Source of the DNA: Alphaproteobacteria bacterium UBA6324
GTDB lineage: Bacteria > Pseudomonadota > Alphaproteobacteria > CAAGCB01 > CAG-977
Direction: 5' to 3'
Length of the DNA: 64,000 nucleotides
Assembly (NCBI GenBank): GCA_002439085.1
Contig: DJSW01000011.1
Span: 1 to 64,000 of the forward strand
Shown here one piece after another: positions 49,286 through 59,785 of this stretch. Within the stretch, counting starts at the first letter, position 1. The number at the start of each line of letters is the position of its first letter. Under the pieces are notes generated by a model. The model did no database searches, was not told where the DNA came from, and saw only the letters and a list, made by a program, of their open reading frames with translations. The translations under genes were made by a program, and so were the position numbers.

Positions 49286-51289
49286 TCAGATTCTGTTTGT
49301 GGAAACGACAGGGAAAATCCCCGACACGGTCAACGGCAAAGGCTGATCCTGCTCAATGCGCACCGACGACGACCGCCCCCAACACGCGCTGAACAACACT
49401 TTCCGATCGCCCGAAAACAAAGCGGGCGGCACATCCGTCGGCGTGTTCAACCGGCGAAAGCTCTGCCGTTCGACGCCGTCCGCCGTTCCGATCGAAAATC
49501 CCAGCGTTTTGTACAACCGCAGCAAAACACCCGAAACGCGCTTCGTCGCCCCCTCGGAAATGTCGCCGCCGCCGACACCGGCCAAGGGCATCGTTTGCAA
49601 AACGGACGTGAACGGCAATCCCGCGTGAACGACCGATGCCGGCGCGTCCAGCGATATCTTGCCGTTTCTGACCACTTTTTCCGTTTGCACCGCGCCGTCG
49701 GCCAAAACGGCGACGGTTCGCCCCTCCAGATGTTCCAACCCGCCGACCTGCGCGACCTTTTCGCCGTGATAGGACAATCCGCAATCGACGTAAAAACATT
49801 CCGTCGTATCGGCGGCGTCCTCGTCGATTCCGGTTTCCATAACCTCGATGTAACGCTTCGTTTCCCCGTTGATTTCGCGGCGCACCAACAGGTACAGCTC
49901 GTCGTATCCGCCGTTTTGCGCTGGCAAAGTCGCCGCGCTTTCGACATACCCGCCCGCCAGATCGTGGGAATGCCACGCTTTGACGGATTCGGCGGCTTCG
50001 TACGTCAACCCCGCCAACGAACCGTTTTTCAAAACGCACCAAACGACAGGGACGGGTTCCTGCTGCAACGCCATTTCCTTGATGCCGCCGAACGTCATGT
50101 GCGGCGCCAAAGTCGTCAGATCGCGGGCGACATACCCGTCCGTCGAACTGTCGTAAATAAAGGCGCGCAACTTCCGTCCGTAACGTTGAACGAACAGTGT
50201 CGTCCCGCCCGCTTTGACCGGCGCGACGCGTTCGCTGCCATACGTCGAATGACGCTGCGCCTTGACGGTCATCGGAATCGTCCCTTCGCCGCCCGTCGTT
50301 TCCAGCGTGAAATCCGCGCCCAAAGTTCCGACGCCCAGCACTCGGCCGGACGACAGCCAGCACACGTCGTTGATCTGATCCGACGACAGTTCGTAACCGT
50401 ATCCGTATTGCGCCGTGACCGAACCGTCCGGCGCCGTCGGCGAAAACTGGTCGTACTGCCCCGTTTTCGATCCGTAAATGCCGTTGCCCTTGCCCAAAAC
50501 CAGCCGTTGTTCAAAAAACGTCACGACGGACGGATAGCCGACCGCGCCGCCGAACACGCCCAGCCGCCACGATTTCGACGCCGCCGTGTTTAAAAACGGC
50601 AGGTCGGCGAACACTTTTGCGGAAACCTTGCGCGCGGTTGAAAACGCCGTGATTTCGGCCGCTCCCCACTGCACGTTCGGATTGTTCGGATGCATGATGC
50701 GCACATGCCGCCCCACGTCCGTCGCCGCGAAAACGTCCGCGGACGCCGATATCGTCACTGTCCCCGTCGTCCCCGACGGTTGCAGCGTCACATCCCCCGT
50801 ATGCACGGGCAGATACGGCCCGTCTGTCAGCGCGACTTCCGCCGACACCCAATCCGTTTGCGACAAACGCGTCAGCGTCCGTAACGGAAAAGACGGATGC
50901 GCGATGTAAACAACGTCGCCCGATTGCGAAAAATACAGATCGTCCAAATCTCCGGCAGTATAGGGAACCGGAATTTCCACAGGATTCCCGTCGGCGTCAA
51001 CGACCGGCTGACGGTGATGAAAAACGCGGACGTACTTGTCTCCGAATTCCAACAGATAGGACTGGGTCGCCGAAAACTGAAAAGCGAACAGCCGCGTTTT
51101 TTTGTCGCAATGCTTGACCGCCGCCACAAAACGCGTGCCGCCGCGGCGGGACACGGGGCCTTGGACGGACGGGATGAAGTTTTTCAAAACACTGCAGGCG
51201 GCCTTGTATTCCTCGGTGTCGATGCGGCCGCCCATCAATCCGGATATTTCGCCGGAATTAAACCTAACCAAAGCGGTAGTGTATGACAT
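49286..51289 (-). CDS. Tail nozzle protein (tail tubular protein B-like)
   Basis: A 667-residue protein starting MSYTTALVRFNSGEISGLMG, with KNFIPSVQGPVSRRGGTRF, QSYLLEFGDKYVRVFHH and FSQSGDVVYIAHPSFPLRTL, the pattern of nozzle proteins; middle and C-terminal parts are beta-rich. The start at 51289 shares its A with the stop of the adaptor gene (TGATG). About 100 residues longer than the left prophage copy. Confidence 0.87.
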   Translation of the reverse strand: MSYTTALVRFNSGEISGLMGGRIDTEEYKAACSVLKNFIPSVQGPVSRRGGTRFVAAVKHCDKKTRLFAFQFSATQSYLLEFGDKYVRVFHHRQPVVDADGNPVEIPVPYTAGDLDDLYFSQSGDVVYIAHPSFPLRTLTRLSQTDWVSAEVALTDGPYLPVHTGDVTLQPSGTTGTVTISASADVFAATDVGRHVRIMHPNNPNVQWGAAEITAFSTARKVSAKVFADLPFLNTAASKSWRLGVFGGAVGYPSVVTFFEQRLVLGKGNGIYGSKTGQYDQFSPTAPDGSVTAQYGYGYELSSDQINDVCWLSSGRVLGVGTLGADFTLETTGGEGTIPMTVKAQRHSTYGSERVAPVKAGGTTLFVQRYGRKLRAFIYDSSTDGYVARDLTTLAPHMTFGGIKEMALQQEPVPVVWCVLKNGSLAGLTYEAAESVKAWHSHDLAGGYVESAATLPAQNGGYDELYLLVRREINGETKRYIEVMETGIDEDAADTTECFYVDCGLSYHGEKVAQVGGLEHLEGRTVAVLADGAVQTEKVVRNGKISLDAPASVVHAGLPFTSVLQTMPLAGVGGGDISEGATKRVSGVLLRLYKTLGFSIGTADGVERQSFRRLNTPTDVPPALFSGDRKVLFSACWGRSSSVRIEQDQPLPLTVSGIFPVVSTNRI

Positions 51290-51846
51290 CAGTTTCTGGC
51301 CTCCAACCATCCCAGCGGCGAACAAACATCCTGCGCGCCTTCCATGGCGGACGCGGTTTTCGCCTGCTGAACGAATTGCTGATACTCTTTAACCAGATTT
51401 TCTTTCAACGCGACCGACGCGGCCAAAGGCACAGCCAATTCCGCCGCCAAACGCAACGCCAACGCTTCGACAAACATCGGGTCGAACTGGGTCGCGTCCT
51501 CGATTCTGGAAATGCCGGTGAAGCTGAACACGTCGCCGTCGGCCAAAATGCGGCGGCCTTCGACCTGATACCGGTCGCATCCGGCGACTTTCCACACGCG
51601 CAAACAATCGGACGGCAAAGCGAACTGGCGGCCGTAACCAAACAACGGCCGGTCTTTCATCGGCGCCAAAACATAGCGTTTCAACGCGAAACGCCACGGA
51701 TAGGATCGCAGCACGAAATCGCGCGTGTCAGCGTACAAAGCTTTGCAATAACGGGCGGCTTTTGTTTCATCGTCCAACGACAAAACGACCGCTTCGTCCC
51801 CGATTTTGGACAGCGCGCGGTTGCACACGGCGGCAACGGAAGTCAT
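51289..51846 (-). CDS. Tail adaptor protein (tail tubular protein A-like)
   Basis: A 185-residue protein: VAAVCNRALSKIGDEAVVLS, FVLRSYPWRFALKRYVLAP, QFALPSDCLRVWKVAGCDRY and a helical C-terminus (LALRLAAELAVPLAASVALK). Matches the podoviral adaptor family and the copy at 5916-6470. It links portal and nozzle. Directly downstream of the capsid gene. Confidence 0.9.
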   Translation of the reverse strand: MTSVAAVCNRALSKIGDEAVVLSLDDETKAARYCKALYADTRDFVLRSYPWRFALKRYVLAPMKDRPLFGYGRQFALPSDCLRVWKVAGCDRYQVEGRRILADGDVFSFTGISRIEDATQFDPMFVEALALRLAAELAVPLAASVALKENLVKEYQQFVQQAKTASAMEGAQDVCSPLGWLEARN

Positions 51847-51908
51847 CTTTTCCTCCTTTCAAATCAAAATCAAAGACGGCGGGAACACACGTCCCCGCCG
51901 CCGTTTCG

Positions 51909-52817
51909 TCATTCCTTGCAGTTGATCTTGACGACCAGCTCTTCCTGCATACGCACCGCACCGATCGACATTTCGTAATAAACCTGCGTCGCGAAACATT
52001 TGTCGTCGCGTTCCGTGATTTTTCCGACGATGTCCTGACCGATGCCCAGCTTGATGCCGCCGGACTGAAAAGCCAGACACGAACGGCCGACGACGGACGC
52101 GGAATCGCCCGAACCGGAAACGACATCCGGCAAAATCAGCTTTCCGTCGCTGTTTTTGGCGTTCAGCTGGACGAACCGGAATCCCATGAACGTATCCAAT
52201 TCGCCGCGCACCAAAGCCTTGGCGGACGCGTAATCGGCGGACGTGACCTTTGTTTCGCTCAACAAATCGTCCAACTGCTGTGCGGACAAGACGATATAAC
52301 GGCCTTCGCTGGGGGCGTCGCATTTATCGAACATTCTTTTGACTTCGCGCAACTTGTCGAAAGTGAATTTCGACGCGCAGTTCGCATCAACGACCTGCGT
52401 TGCCGGCAAAGCGACCTCCGTCGCGCCCGTTTCGCCGGTGTGCGCCGTCCCCAACGCGGCGGTGACGATCGCCTCGTCGATCGCGCGCCCCATCGCCCAA
52501 GCGGCGGCGTTGGCGTAATCGCTGGTCGGGTCGATCAACATTCTGACTTTGTCGTCATTGTCGATCAGATCCGCCCAATGATACGTTTCCAACGACAACT
52601 GGCGGCGTTTGTGGGGCGTGTCGGACTGCGGCGTGTCGGCGTGTCGCGTCGTTTTTTTTACAGCGGCGACCTGACCGATCTGGTCGATGAACATATTTTT
52701 GCCGCGCACGCTTTCGTATCCGACCAAATCGCGCAGCTTCGACCCTCTCTGCTGCACCAAAGCCTGAATGTTGGAACTGTACTGGCTGACAAAAGACGTT
52801 GTGATTTGAGTGCTCAT
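51909..52817 (-). CDS. Major capsid protein
   Basis: A 302-residue coat protein: SFVSQYSSNIQALVQQRGSK at the start, LSLETYHWADLIDNDDKVRM, SDYANAAAWAMGRAIDEAIV and FMGFRFVQLNAK near the end; HK97-fold podoviral type. Distinct in sequence from the left prophage coat, so the two elements are not recent duplicates. A terminator lies 26 nt upstream of its start. Confidence 0.9.
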   Translation of the reverse strand: MSTQITTSFVSQYSSNIQALVQQRGSKLRDLVGYESVRGKNMFIDQIGQVAAVKKTTRHADTPQSDTPHKRRQLSLETYHWADLIDNDDKVRMLIDPTSDYANAAAWAMGRAIDEAIVTAALGTAHTGETGATEVALPATQVVDANCASKFTFDKLREVKRMFDKCDAPSEGRYIVLSAQQLDDLLSETKVTSADYASAKALVRGELDTFMGFRFVQLNAKNSDGKLILPDVVSGSGDSASVVGRSCLAFQSGGIKLGIGQDIVGKITERDDKCFATQVYYEMSIGAVRMQEELVVKINCKE

Positions 52818-52842
52818 GTTTTCTCCTTTTCACTCTGGATAT

Positions 52843-52874
52843 AAAAAAAGCCCCGTTCTCAAAAGAAACGGAGC
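52843..52874 (-). terminator. Terminator between scaffold and capsid genes
   Basis: On the minus strand GCTCCGTTTC pairs with GAACGGGGC and is followed by seven T. It sits inside the late operon, so it likely modulates rather than ends expression. Confidence 0.7.
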
Positions 52875-52899
52875 CACGGCCGCGACGTTGAAACGCGGA

Positions 52900-53460
52900 C
52901 TATTCCTCGCCGAACAGACGCTTGCGCAAACCGTACACCTGCCGTACGACGGATTCGTGTTCGGGGTGGGCAGCCTGCATATAGGCGGGAACGGCCATCA
53001 ACCGCGCGATTTCCGCCTTGATTTTGTCTTCGCCGGAAATTTCGGCGGCCTTTTCACCGGCCAATCCGCGGTCTTCACCGGCGGCGTCCGCGACTTTGAT
53101 CAGAAAATCGACGATTTCGCAACAGTTGCCGATGCCGCTGTTTTTCAAAAAAACGGCCAATTCGTCGCCGCCGTATTTGCGGATCAGATTCTGAACGGCC
53201 TTTTTCTTGACTTCAAAAGCACCGCCGTAACGGGAACGCATTGCGCGCTCCGCTTCATCGCAATACGCGCGCGCATCCGCGTTCAAATCGCCGACGAAAC
53301 GCAAAGCCCCTTCGACAATCCAATCCCAAACGGTCTGCGCCTGTTCTTCGGTCAATCCGACCGTGTCGGCCAAATCCTCGAATTCCGCCAACGCGGCATC
53401 GTCAATCAAATCCGCGACGGCAGAAAAATCCCCGTTCTGCGCGGGTAAAGTGTCATTCAT
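52900..53460 (-). CDS. Capsid scaffold protein
   Basis: A 186-residue acidic, helical protein (MNDTLPAQNGDFSAVADLID, LAEFEDLADTVGLTEEQAQT) with a more basic end (HESVVRQVYGLRKRLFGE). Position between Bbp19-like and capsid genes fits scaffolding. Overlaps the preceding gene by 8 nt, exactly as in the left prophage. Confidence 0.75.
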   Translation of the reverse strand: MNDTLPAQNGDFSAVADLIDDAALAEFEDLADTVGLTEEQAQTVWDWIVEGALRFVGDLNADARAYCDEAERAMRSRYGGAFEVKKKAVQNLIRKYGGDELAVFLKNSGIGNCCEIVDFLIKVADAAGEDRGLAGEKAAEISGEDKIKAEIARLMAVPAYMQAAHPEHESVVRQVYGLRKRLFGEE

Positions 53461-53743
53461 TTTTGCTCCTTTCAGTTTCTAACAACAACGCGACCAGCCT
53501 TTGCTCGTCGCAGCCGGACATTTTAACAATGTCCAAAAAAGCCGCCCTTTTTCCGTCGTAAAAAGCACTGGCGGCGGAAAATCCGTCCGGATTTGAAACG
53601 TCCGTAACGGGGGACAGCATATGACATTTTCCGGCCAGATCGCGCAAAACGGCCTGTCCGTTTTCAGTTGAAAAAACGGCTTTGTACGCCTGCACCAACG
53701 CCAAAGCGTCGGCGATTTTCTTTTTTCTCGACCTCTCAAACAT
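53453..53743 (-). CDS. Bbp19-like small phage protein
   Basis: A 96-residue protein with AYKAVFSTENGQAVLRDLAG and FYDGKRAAFLDIVKMSG, matching the left copy at 9996-10199. The start at 53743 is chosen for the family start and its basic N-terminus (MFERSRKKKIADALA). Overlaps the portal gene end by 8 nt. Confidence 0.75.
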   Translation of the reverse strand: MFERSRKKKIADALALVQAYKAVFSTENGQAVLRDLAGKCHMLSPVTDVSNPDGFSAASAFYDGKRAAFLDIVKMSGCDEQRLVALLLETERSKNE

Positions 53744-55232
53744 CGGATTTTTCCTCCTCTTCCGGATTGAACAAGGCCGCGCTGACGCCGAACATTTCGC
53801 CAATCGTCCGGATGGCGCGGCGGGCGTTGAAAACACCGGCGGCATCAGGCTGAACGTTCAAAAATCCCTGCGCCAGCTCCAACGTTTGCATCACCGCGCG
53901 CGCCTGCAAATGCTTTTGCGCCAACGACAACGGCGAAACGTATTCGATTTTCACGTCGCCGAACGCCACGCCGCGCGGCAAATCCAACTTGCCGTGCCTC
54001 ACCAGCAACCCTAAAATCCGGATCATCATCGGCCCCAGCAATTCCGTCTGCAACCGCCCGAACACAGGCCCCAGCAAACGCATCTTTTCCTCCGCGCGCT
54101 GCAAAACCTCCGTCGCCGTCATGCGGACATCCTCGACACTTTCCAAACGGTCGTTGTAAAAGGCCGATTTGATCCGGCCGCGGATCTCGTTCATGATTTC
54201 CAGCCCGACATTGGAATTCGCCCCGCTGACGAACGCTTTCGGCGCTTCGCCCGTATAGCGGATGACGCCGCCGGGGATCGTCGCCTGCGGCGCGAACTGG
54301 TCGTCGTCCCTGACCAGCAAAGGCGGCCGGTTGGCCAGCTGCGCGGCGATAATGGTTTCCTTCATCATCTCTTGAATCATTTTGATGTCGGGCAGAACGG
54401 CCGCCGCGGGGGAACGGCCGTAAACCTCCGTGCAGGCCTTGCTCCACCGCGTGACGAACAAAGGCGGCTCCTCGAATCCGCCCGAATACAAAACGACCCG
54501 CTCGTCTTTTAAAACGTAAACGGACGCCACGGGCTTTTGAAACGCGCCGCCCTTTTCATACAAATCGTTCGGAACGACGGCGTGAATGATTTCATATTCC
54601 CGCCCCGAATCGTTTGATGCTTCGTATTCCGCCGCCAACTTTTCCGGCAGACAGCCGCGCCCCCACGTCTTGACGATTTTGTCCAAAGACATTTTAAAGA
54701 CGCGATAGACGCGGTCAACCCGACCGGCGGCGTTTTCCTCCAAAAACAGCTCGCCCAGAAAACGCGATTGGAACAGCAGCGAATCATCATGTTCGTTCCA
54801 TCCGACATACAAACCGGCCGTCCCCAACACCGCCAAATCCAGATAGACCTCATGAATATTGGTCGCGAAACCGGCGGCCGGACGGACGATTTCGTCGCTG
54901 ACGACCTGTTCGGCGCGCGCGGCCCATTCGGCGACGGCGGGATCGTCCTTGAATTTCGGCACGTTCAGTGAAAACCACTTGCCGGCCGGATTCGTCATCA
55001 ACCCGTGCATCCCCGCCGCCAACGTTTCGGCCGCGGCGACCGCCGTCGTTTCAAACAGCTTTCTGGTTCGCCCCGCCCCCGCGCTTTGCCGGACGGTGAA
55101 ATCGGCCTTTCGGGGCAAGACCAGCTCTGAAATTTCCTGCCACAGCTTTTCAAACCCCGACCGCCGCGATTTCAGCTCGTCCGTTTTGCGGATGATCCGA
55201 TCCGCCAAAGAATACGGTTCGGCAATCATCAC
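53736..55232 (-). CDS. Portal (head-to-tail connecting) protein
   Basis: A 498-residue protein: ELVLPRKADFTVRQSAGAGR, ETLAAGMHGLMTNPAGKWFS, VYRVFKMSLDKIVKTWG, TRWSKACTEVYGRSPAAAVL and VRMTATEVLQRAEEKMRLLG are classic for the head-to-tail connecting family. More canonical than the left prophage portal. The full length and intact motifs argue against decay. Confidence 0.94.
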   Translation of the reverse strand: MMIAEPYSLADRIIRKTDELKSRRSGFEKLWQEISELVLPRKADFTVRQSAGAGRTRKLFETTAVAAAETLAAGMHGLMTNPAGKWFSLNVPKFKDDPAVAEWAARAEQVVSDEIVRPAAGFATNIHEVYLDLAVLGTAGLYVGWNEHDDSLLFQSRFLGELFLEENAAGRVDRVYRVFKMSLDKIVKTWGRGCLPEKLAAEYEASNDSGREYEIIHAVVPNDLYEKGGAFQKPVASVYVLKDERVVLYSGGFEEPPLFVTRWSKACTEVYGRSPAAAVLPDIKMIQEMMKETIIAAQLANRPPLLVRDDDQFAPQATIPGGVIRYTGEAPKAFVSGANSNVGLEIMNEIRGRIKSAFYNDRLESVEDVRMTATEVLQRAEEKMRLLGPVFGRLQTELLGPMMIRILGLLVRHGKLDLPRGVAFGDVKIEYVSPLSLAQKHLQARAVMQTLELAQGFLNVQPDAAGVFNARRAIRTIGEMFGVSAALFNPEEEEKSDV

Positions 55233-55546
55233 AACCCCAACAAGTTTTTCTGACCGCCCAATCCGACGCCGTTTCCGCCGCCCAACGCACCGGCGAACAC
55301 GACGTTCGACCGTTTGGACGCGCGGCGTTTCTTTTCCAAATCAGCCTGAAAAGCCTGATTCGACGCGTCGATTTCTGCCTGTTGCATGGTTTCCAGCCGC
55401 GTTTTCTCCTCCTGCTTTTCCTGATCGTTTATCTTTCCGATTTCCTTGTCCATTTCTGAAAGTGAAAACAGCGGATTGATAAAGTTTTTCGGATTCGTCA
55501 CAGCGGCGATCGCAGCCTTGCCGATTTTTTTCAATTTGAATTTCAT
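55229..55546 (-). CDS. Small head-region protein, first gene of the cassette
   Basis: A 105-residue protein from ATG 55546 after AAAAGGAGAAATGGG. Basic start (MKFKLKKIGKAAIAAVTNPK), a helical charged centre (KINDQEKQEEKTRLETMQQ) and a Gly-rich end (GALGGGNGVGLGGQKNLLGL). Equivalent in place and shape to 12425-12736. Function unknown. Confidence 0.6.
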   Translation of the reverse strand: MKFKLKKIGKAAIAAVTNPKNFINPLFSLSEMDKEIGKINDQEKQEEKTRLETMQQAEIDASNQAFQADLEKKRRASKRSNVVFAGALGGGNGVGLGGQKNLLGL

Positions 55547-55567
55547 CCCATTTCTCCTTTTCGACAT

Positions 55568-55597
55568 AAAAAAAGCGCCCCGATCCGGAGCGCTTCG
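55568..55597 (-). terminator. Leader terminator (attenuator candidate)
   Basis: GAAGCGC...GCGCTT on the minus strand followed by seven T, between the cassette promoter and its first gene. Read-through would be required for expression. Confidence 0.7.
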
Positions 55598-55622
55598 ATT
55601 GCAAATACACAAATTCAAGTGT

Positions 55623-55671
55623 AATCACACTATGTCATACAATTTTATCCTTGTCAACACATTTTGTGATT
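55623..55671 (-). promoter_or_regulatory. Cassette promoter with flanking inverted repeat
   Basis: On the minus strand TTGACA (55652-55657) is 17 nt from CATAGT (55629-55634). The 7-nt arms AATCACA (55623-55629) and TGTGATT (55665-55671) flank the promoter and may be an operator. Confidence 0.65.
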
Positions 55672-55675
55672 ATTT

Positions 55676-56767
55676 TTATTTTCCCTGATTGCCTCTTTTC
55701 TGCAAAATGACATTCACGGTGATTTGCGGCTTGTTTTCCGCGGCCTTTTCCTGCTTTGCGGCGGCAATTTTTTCGGCCGCCTGCGCCTGACGAGATTCGA
55801 CCGTCGGAATCGGCAACGGTTCGGGCACAACGGCGCGCGGCATGAAATTGGAATGCGGCCGCACCGTCAACCCCAGCTTGTTCTTCATCTCGTTTTCCAT
55901 GTCGCTGTATTTCAAATCATATTTTTGATAGCAGTTGGCATAGATGTTGTTGAACCGCTCAAACGACACCGTGCTGGCGTCGGGGGTCGAGAAAAACTCT
56001 TCGGTTTCCTTGCGGCTCATATAGGGTTTTCCGTTGCAGGTGCAAACCTTTTCGACCACGTCGGCGACGGGCACGACACGCTCGAATTTCTTGTCTTCCT
56101 CTTCGCGGGTGCAGTTGGAACGGCGTTGACGCGCCATTTTGATATATAAAATGTCATAGCTGTCGCGGGTCATATAATCGGTGAACCACCCTTTGAACGC
56201 CGCCTGATAGGCCGAACCGTCGGCCAAACCGCCCTTGACGGCCGCGTTCTGGAACGGATTGACGAAATGCGGGTCTTTCTGGCGCAAAGCCTCCAACGGC
56301 TTGTTGTTGCCCTGCAAAGCCAGTTCGTAGCAAACGGCGCAGGATGTCGCGGACGCGTCGGCTTCGATCGCGGCCTGATTCTGAATGTACGTTTTCGGCG
56401 TGTCCAGATAGGCGTCCAGCAAAATGCCCTTTTGGAACTGCTGGGCGTGGCGCAGTTCGTGCGCCAAAGTGCCGACCATGCGGTTTTCGTCATTGTTGGC
56501 GTTCAGCTTCAGATTATTAGTGACTTCGTCATACGAACCATAGGCGCGCATCGCCTTGTCCAAACGGATCGGCGTTTTGTGTTCCGTCGCGTCGGCGATC
56601 AGCTGCGATCCCGTTTTGGTTTTGCGCAGTTCGGTCAAAGCGGCCTCCAGCCTGTCCAAATCCTCTTGGCTTTCATAGACCAGATAGGGATACGACGGTT
56701 CGACGCCCTCTTTGACGGGGGTGGCGGCCTGTTTGGTTTCAAAAGCGTTGCTGATATCTGCGGACAT
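55676..56767 (-). CDS. Putative zinc metallopeptidase (HExxH)
   Basis: A 363-residue protein from ATG 56767 (GGAG 6 nt upstream). Zinc site: TLAHELRHAQQFQKG at about residues 117-131 (HELRH), with a downstream acidic candidate ligand in AAIEADASATSCAVC. It resembles the DUF6782-type putative metallopeptidases. A Cys pair (VCTCNG) and a Lys/Ala/Glu tail follow. It is directly upstream of the phage cassette, in the same direction, but the cassette promoter separates them; it may be host or phage-derived. Confidence 0.6.
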   Translation of the reverse strand: MSADISNAFETKQAATPVKEGVEPSYPYLVYESQEDLDRLEAALTELRKTKTGSQLIADATEHKTPIRLDKAMRAYGSYDEVTNNLKLNANNDENRMVGTLAHELRHAQQFQKGILLDAYLDTPKTYIQNQAAIEADASATSCAVCYELALQGNNKPLEALRQKDPHFVNPFQNAAVKGGLADGSAYQAAFKGWFTDYMTRDSYDILYIKMARQRRSNCTREEEDKKFERVVPVADVVEKVCTCNGKPYMSRKETEEFFSTPDASTVSFERFNNIYANCYQKYDLKYSDMENEMKNKLGLTVRPHSNFMPRAVVPEPLPIPTVESRQAQAAEKIAAAKQEKAAENKPQITVNVILQKRGNQGK

Positions 56768-56879
56768 GACGCACTCCATAAAATAACGATTAACTGAAGT
56801 GTATCTTTTTTTGTCTGTTTTGTCCATATTTTTTATCATTTTTCCGACGACCGCAAATCCCTTGACTTTTTGGCGTTAA

Positions 56880-58525
<1,646 letters not shown>

Positions 58526-58594
58526 TTATGCAGCCCGCCCGTTTTCGTTTATAAGAAAGAAAACGCTGTTTCTTTTTTTGACGGAGAAAACCTC

Positions 58595-59374
58595 ATGAAA
58601 AAAGACTTACACTTTCTAGCCGCCGGCTTTTTGATTCTGACGCTGACCGGCACGGACACCGTTGCCACGTCCGCTTGGCTGCAAAAGGTGAAAAATCTCT
58701 TTGCGAAATCCGCCCCCCCCGCCGCGGCAACGCAGCCGGCCGAACCCGCGGCGCCGGAAACGCCCGCCGATCCGGACGCCCCCGTTTTCGACTTTTCCGA
58801 AAAAGTGATCGGAAACGCGAACGCCCCGCTGAAAATTTCGATTTTCACGTCCCTGACCTGCCCGCATTGCTCGGCCGTCCACACGCAGCTGCTGCCCTAT
58901 TTGGAAAAAACCTACGTCGCGAACAACACCGCGCGCATCGTTCTGACCGATTTTCCGATCGACACGCGCGCCGTCACCGCTTCGCTGATTTCGCGTTGCC
59001 TGACGGGCGAAAATTATTTTGCATTCATGGGAACCCTGTTTGAAAACCAGATGAAATGGGCGGTCGCCAACGATTTGCAGGAAGCCCTGCTACCCTACGC
59101 GAAACTCGCCGGTCTCAGCGAAGCGAAAATGACCGCCTGCGCGACGGACGAACAGGCGCTGAAAGAACTGACCCGCCAGCGCAATCTGGCGATCATGCAG
59201 TACAAGGTGCGCGCCACGCCGACCCTGATTTTCCAACTGGGGAATCAAAAAGAAACGATCGAAGGCGCCCCCGGCCGCGCGGACGTGGACAAGCTGATCG
59301 AAAAAATGAAAAAAGGCTACAAGGGCGAATGGCCCGCCGCGCCGCAGCCGGAACCCGCGCCCGCCGCGCCCTGA
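58595..59374 (+). CDS. DsbA-family thiol oxidoreductase
   Basis: A 259-residue secreted protein: signal peptide, Pro/Ala linker, then a thioredoxin-like domain with active site FTSLTCPHCSAVHTQ (CPHC), helical insert and cis-Pro loop VRATPTLIFQLGN. Oxidises or shuffles disulfides in the periplasm. Pro/Ala-rich C-terminus. It lies between a DUF721 gene and the ATP synthase operon. Confidence 0.88.
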   Translation: MKKDLHFLAAGFLILTLTGTDTVATSAWLQKVKNLFAKSAPPAAATQPAEPAAPETPADPDAPVFDFSEKVIGNANAPLKISIFTSLTCPHCSAVHTQLLPYLEKTYVANNTARIVLTDFPIDTRAVTASLISRCLTGENYFAFMGTLFENQMKWAVANDLQEALLPYAKLAGLSEAKMTACATDEQALKELTRQRNLAIMQYKVRATPTLIFQLGNQKETIEGAPGRADVDKLIEKMKKGYKGEWPAAPQPEPAPAAP

Positions 59375-59385
59375 GCCGGAAATTG

Positions 59386-59414
59386 TTGACATTTCCGGTT
59401 TGAATTTGTAGCAT
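59386..59414 (+). promoter_or_regulatory. Promoter of the F0 ATP synthase operon
   Basis: TTGACA (59386-59391) and TAGCAT (59409-59414) with a 17-nt spacer. The -35 lies in the loop of the palindrome CCGGAAA-N9-TTTCCGG, which may end the upstream gene. Confidence 0.6.
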
Positions 59415-59437
59415 ACCCTTTGCTTTCAGGTGACACC

Positions 59438-59782
59438 GTGTCCGAAACACAACACGATTCCGCCGCCGCGATCGCGGAAATAACCGAACGTTTGAACGCG
59501 TTGAAACGGGAAACGTCGGGAACGTCCGCCCAACGGGAAACGGCCGCGCATCCGGTCGGCCGGATGATGTGGCTGGCGTTCAACGTCGTTTCGGATCTGA
59601 TCGCCGGAGTCGTTTGCGGATTGGGAATCGGGTACGCTACAGATCGCTGGTTGGGAACGCGCCCCGTTTTCATCGCCGTGTTTTTAATTTTCGGGTGCGC
59701 GGCGGGCGTTTTGAACGCCGTGCGTTTTTTGCGCCGGTATGACGACCGTCAACGCGAAGGACACCCCGATGGAAAGGAATAA
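59438..59782 (+). CDS. atpI: ATP synthase protein I
   Basis: A 114-residue protein from GTG 59438 (AGGTGA upstream). Charged N-terminus, then two TM segments (WLAFNVVSDLIAGVVCGLGIG; PVFIAVFLIFGCAAGVLNAV), typical of alphaproteobacterial AtpI, which helps c-ring assembly. First gene of the F0 operon, 3 nt before atpB. Confidence 0.85.
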   Translation: MSETQHDSAAAIAEITERLNALKRETSGTSAQRETAAHPVGRMMWLAFNVVSDLIAGVVCGLGIGYATDRWLGTRPVFIAVFLIFGCAAGVLNAVRFLRRYDDRQREGHPDGKE

Positions 59783-59785
59783 GCC

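Larger units (their letters stand above)
47737..55672 (-). mobile_element. Podoviral head-tail-lysis cassette without packaging or integration genes
   Basis: Fourteen compact minus-strand genes: small head protein, portal, Bbp19-like, scaffold, capsid, tail adaptor, tail nozzle, internal protein, holin, lysozyme, a small TM protein and nested spanins. All frames are intact, with many coupled starts. A sigma70 promoter with flanking inverted repeat lies at the right end and a terminator at the left. No terminase, large ejection protein, tail fibre, replication, repressor or integrase gene is present. GGCC use equals that of the host, unlike the left prophage. Either a very old remnant or a domesticated particle locus. 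Confidence 0.88.

Noticed and set aside
47737..55672. Search for an integrase, terminase or att repeats at the second cassette
   Set aside because: No such gene or flanking tRNA was found between the Sel1 gene and tgt, so it was not called an ordinary prophage.
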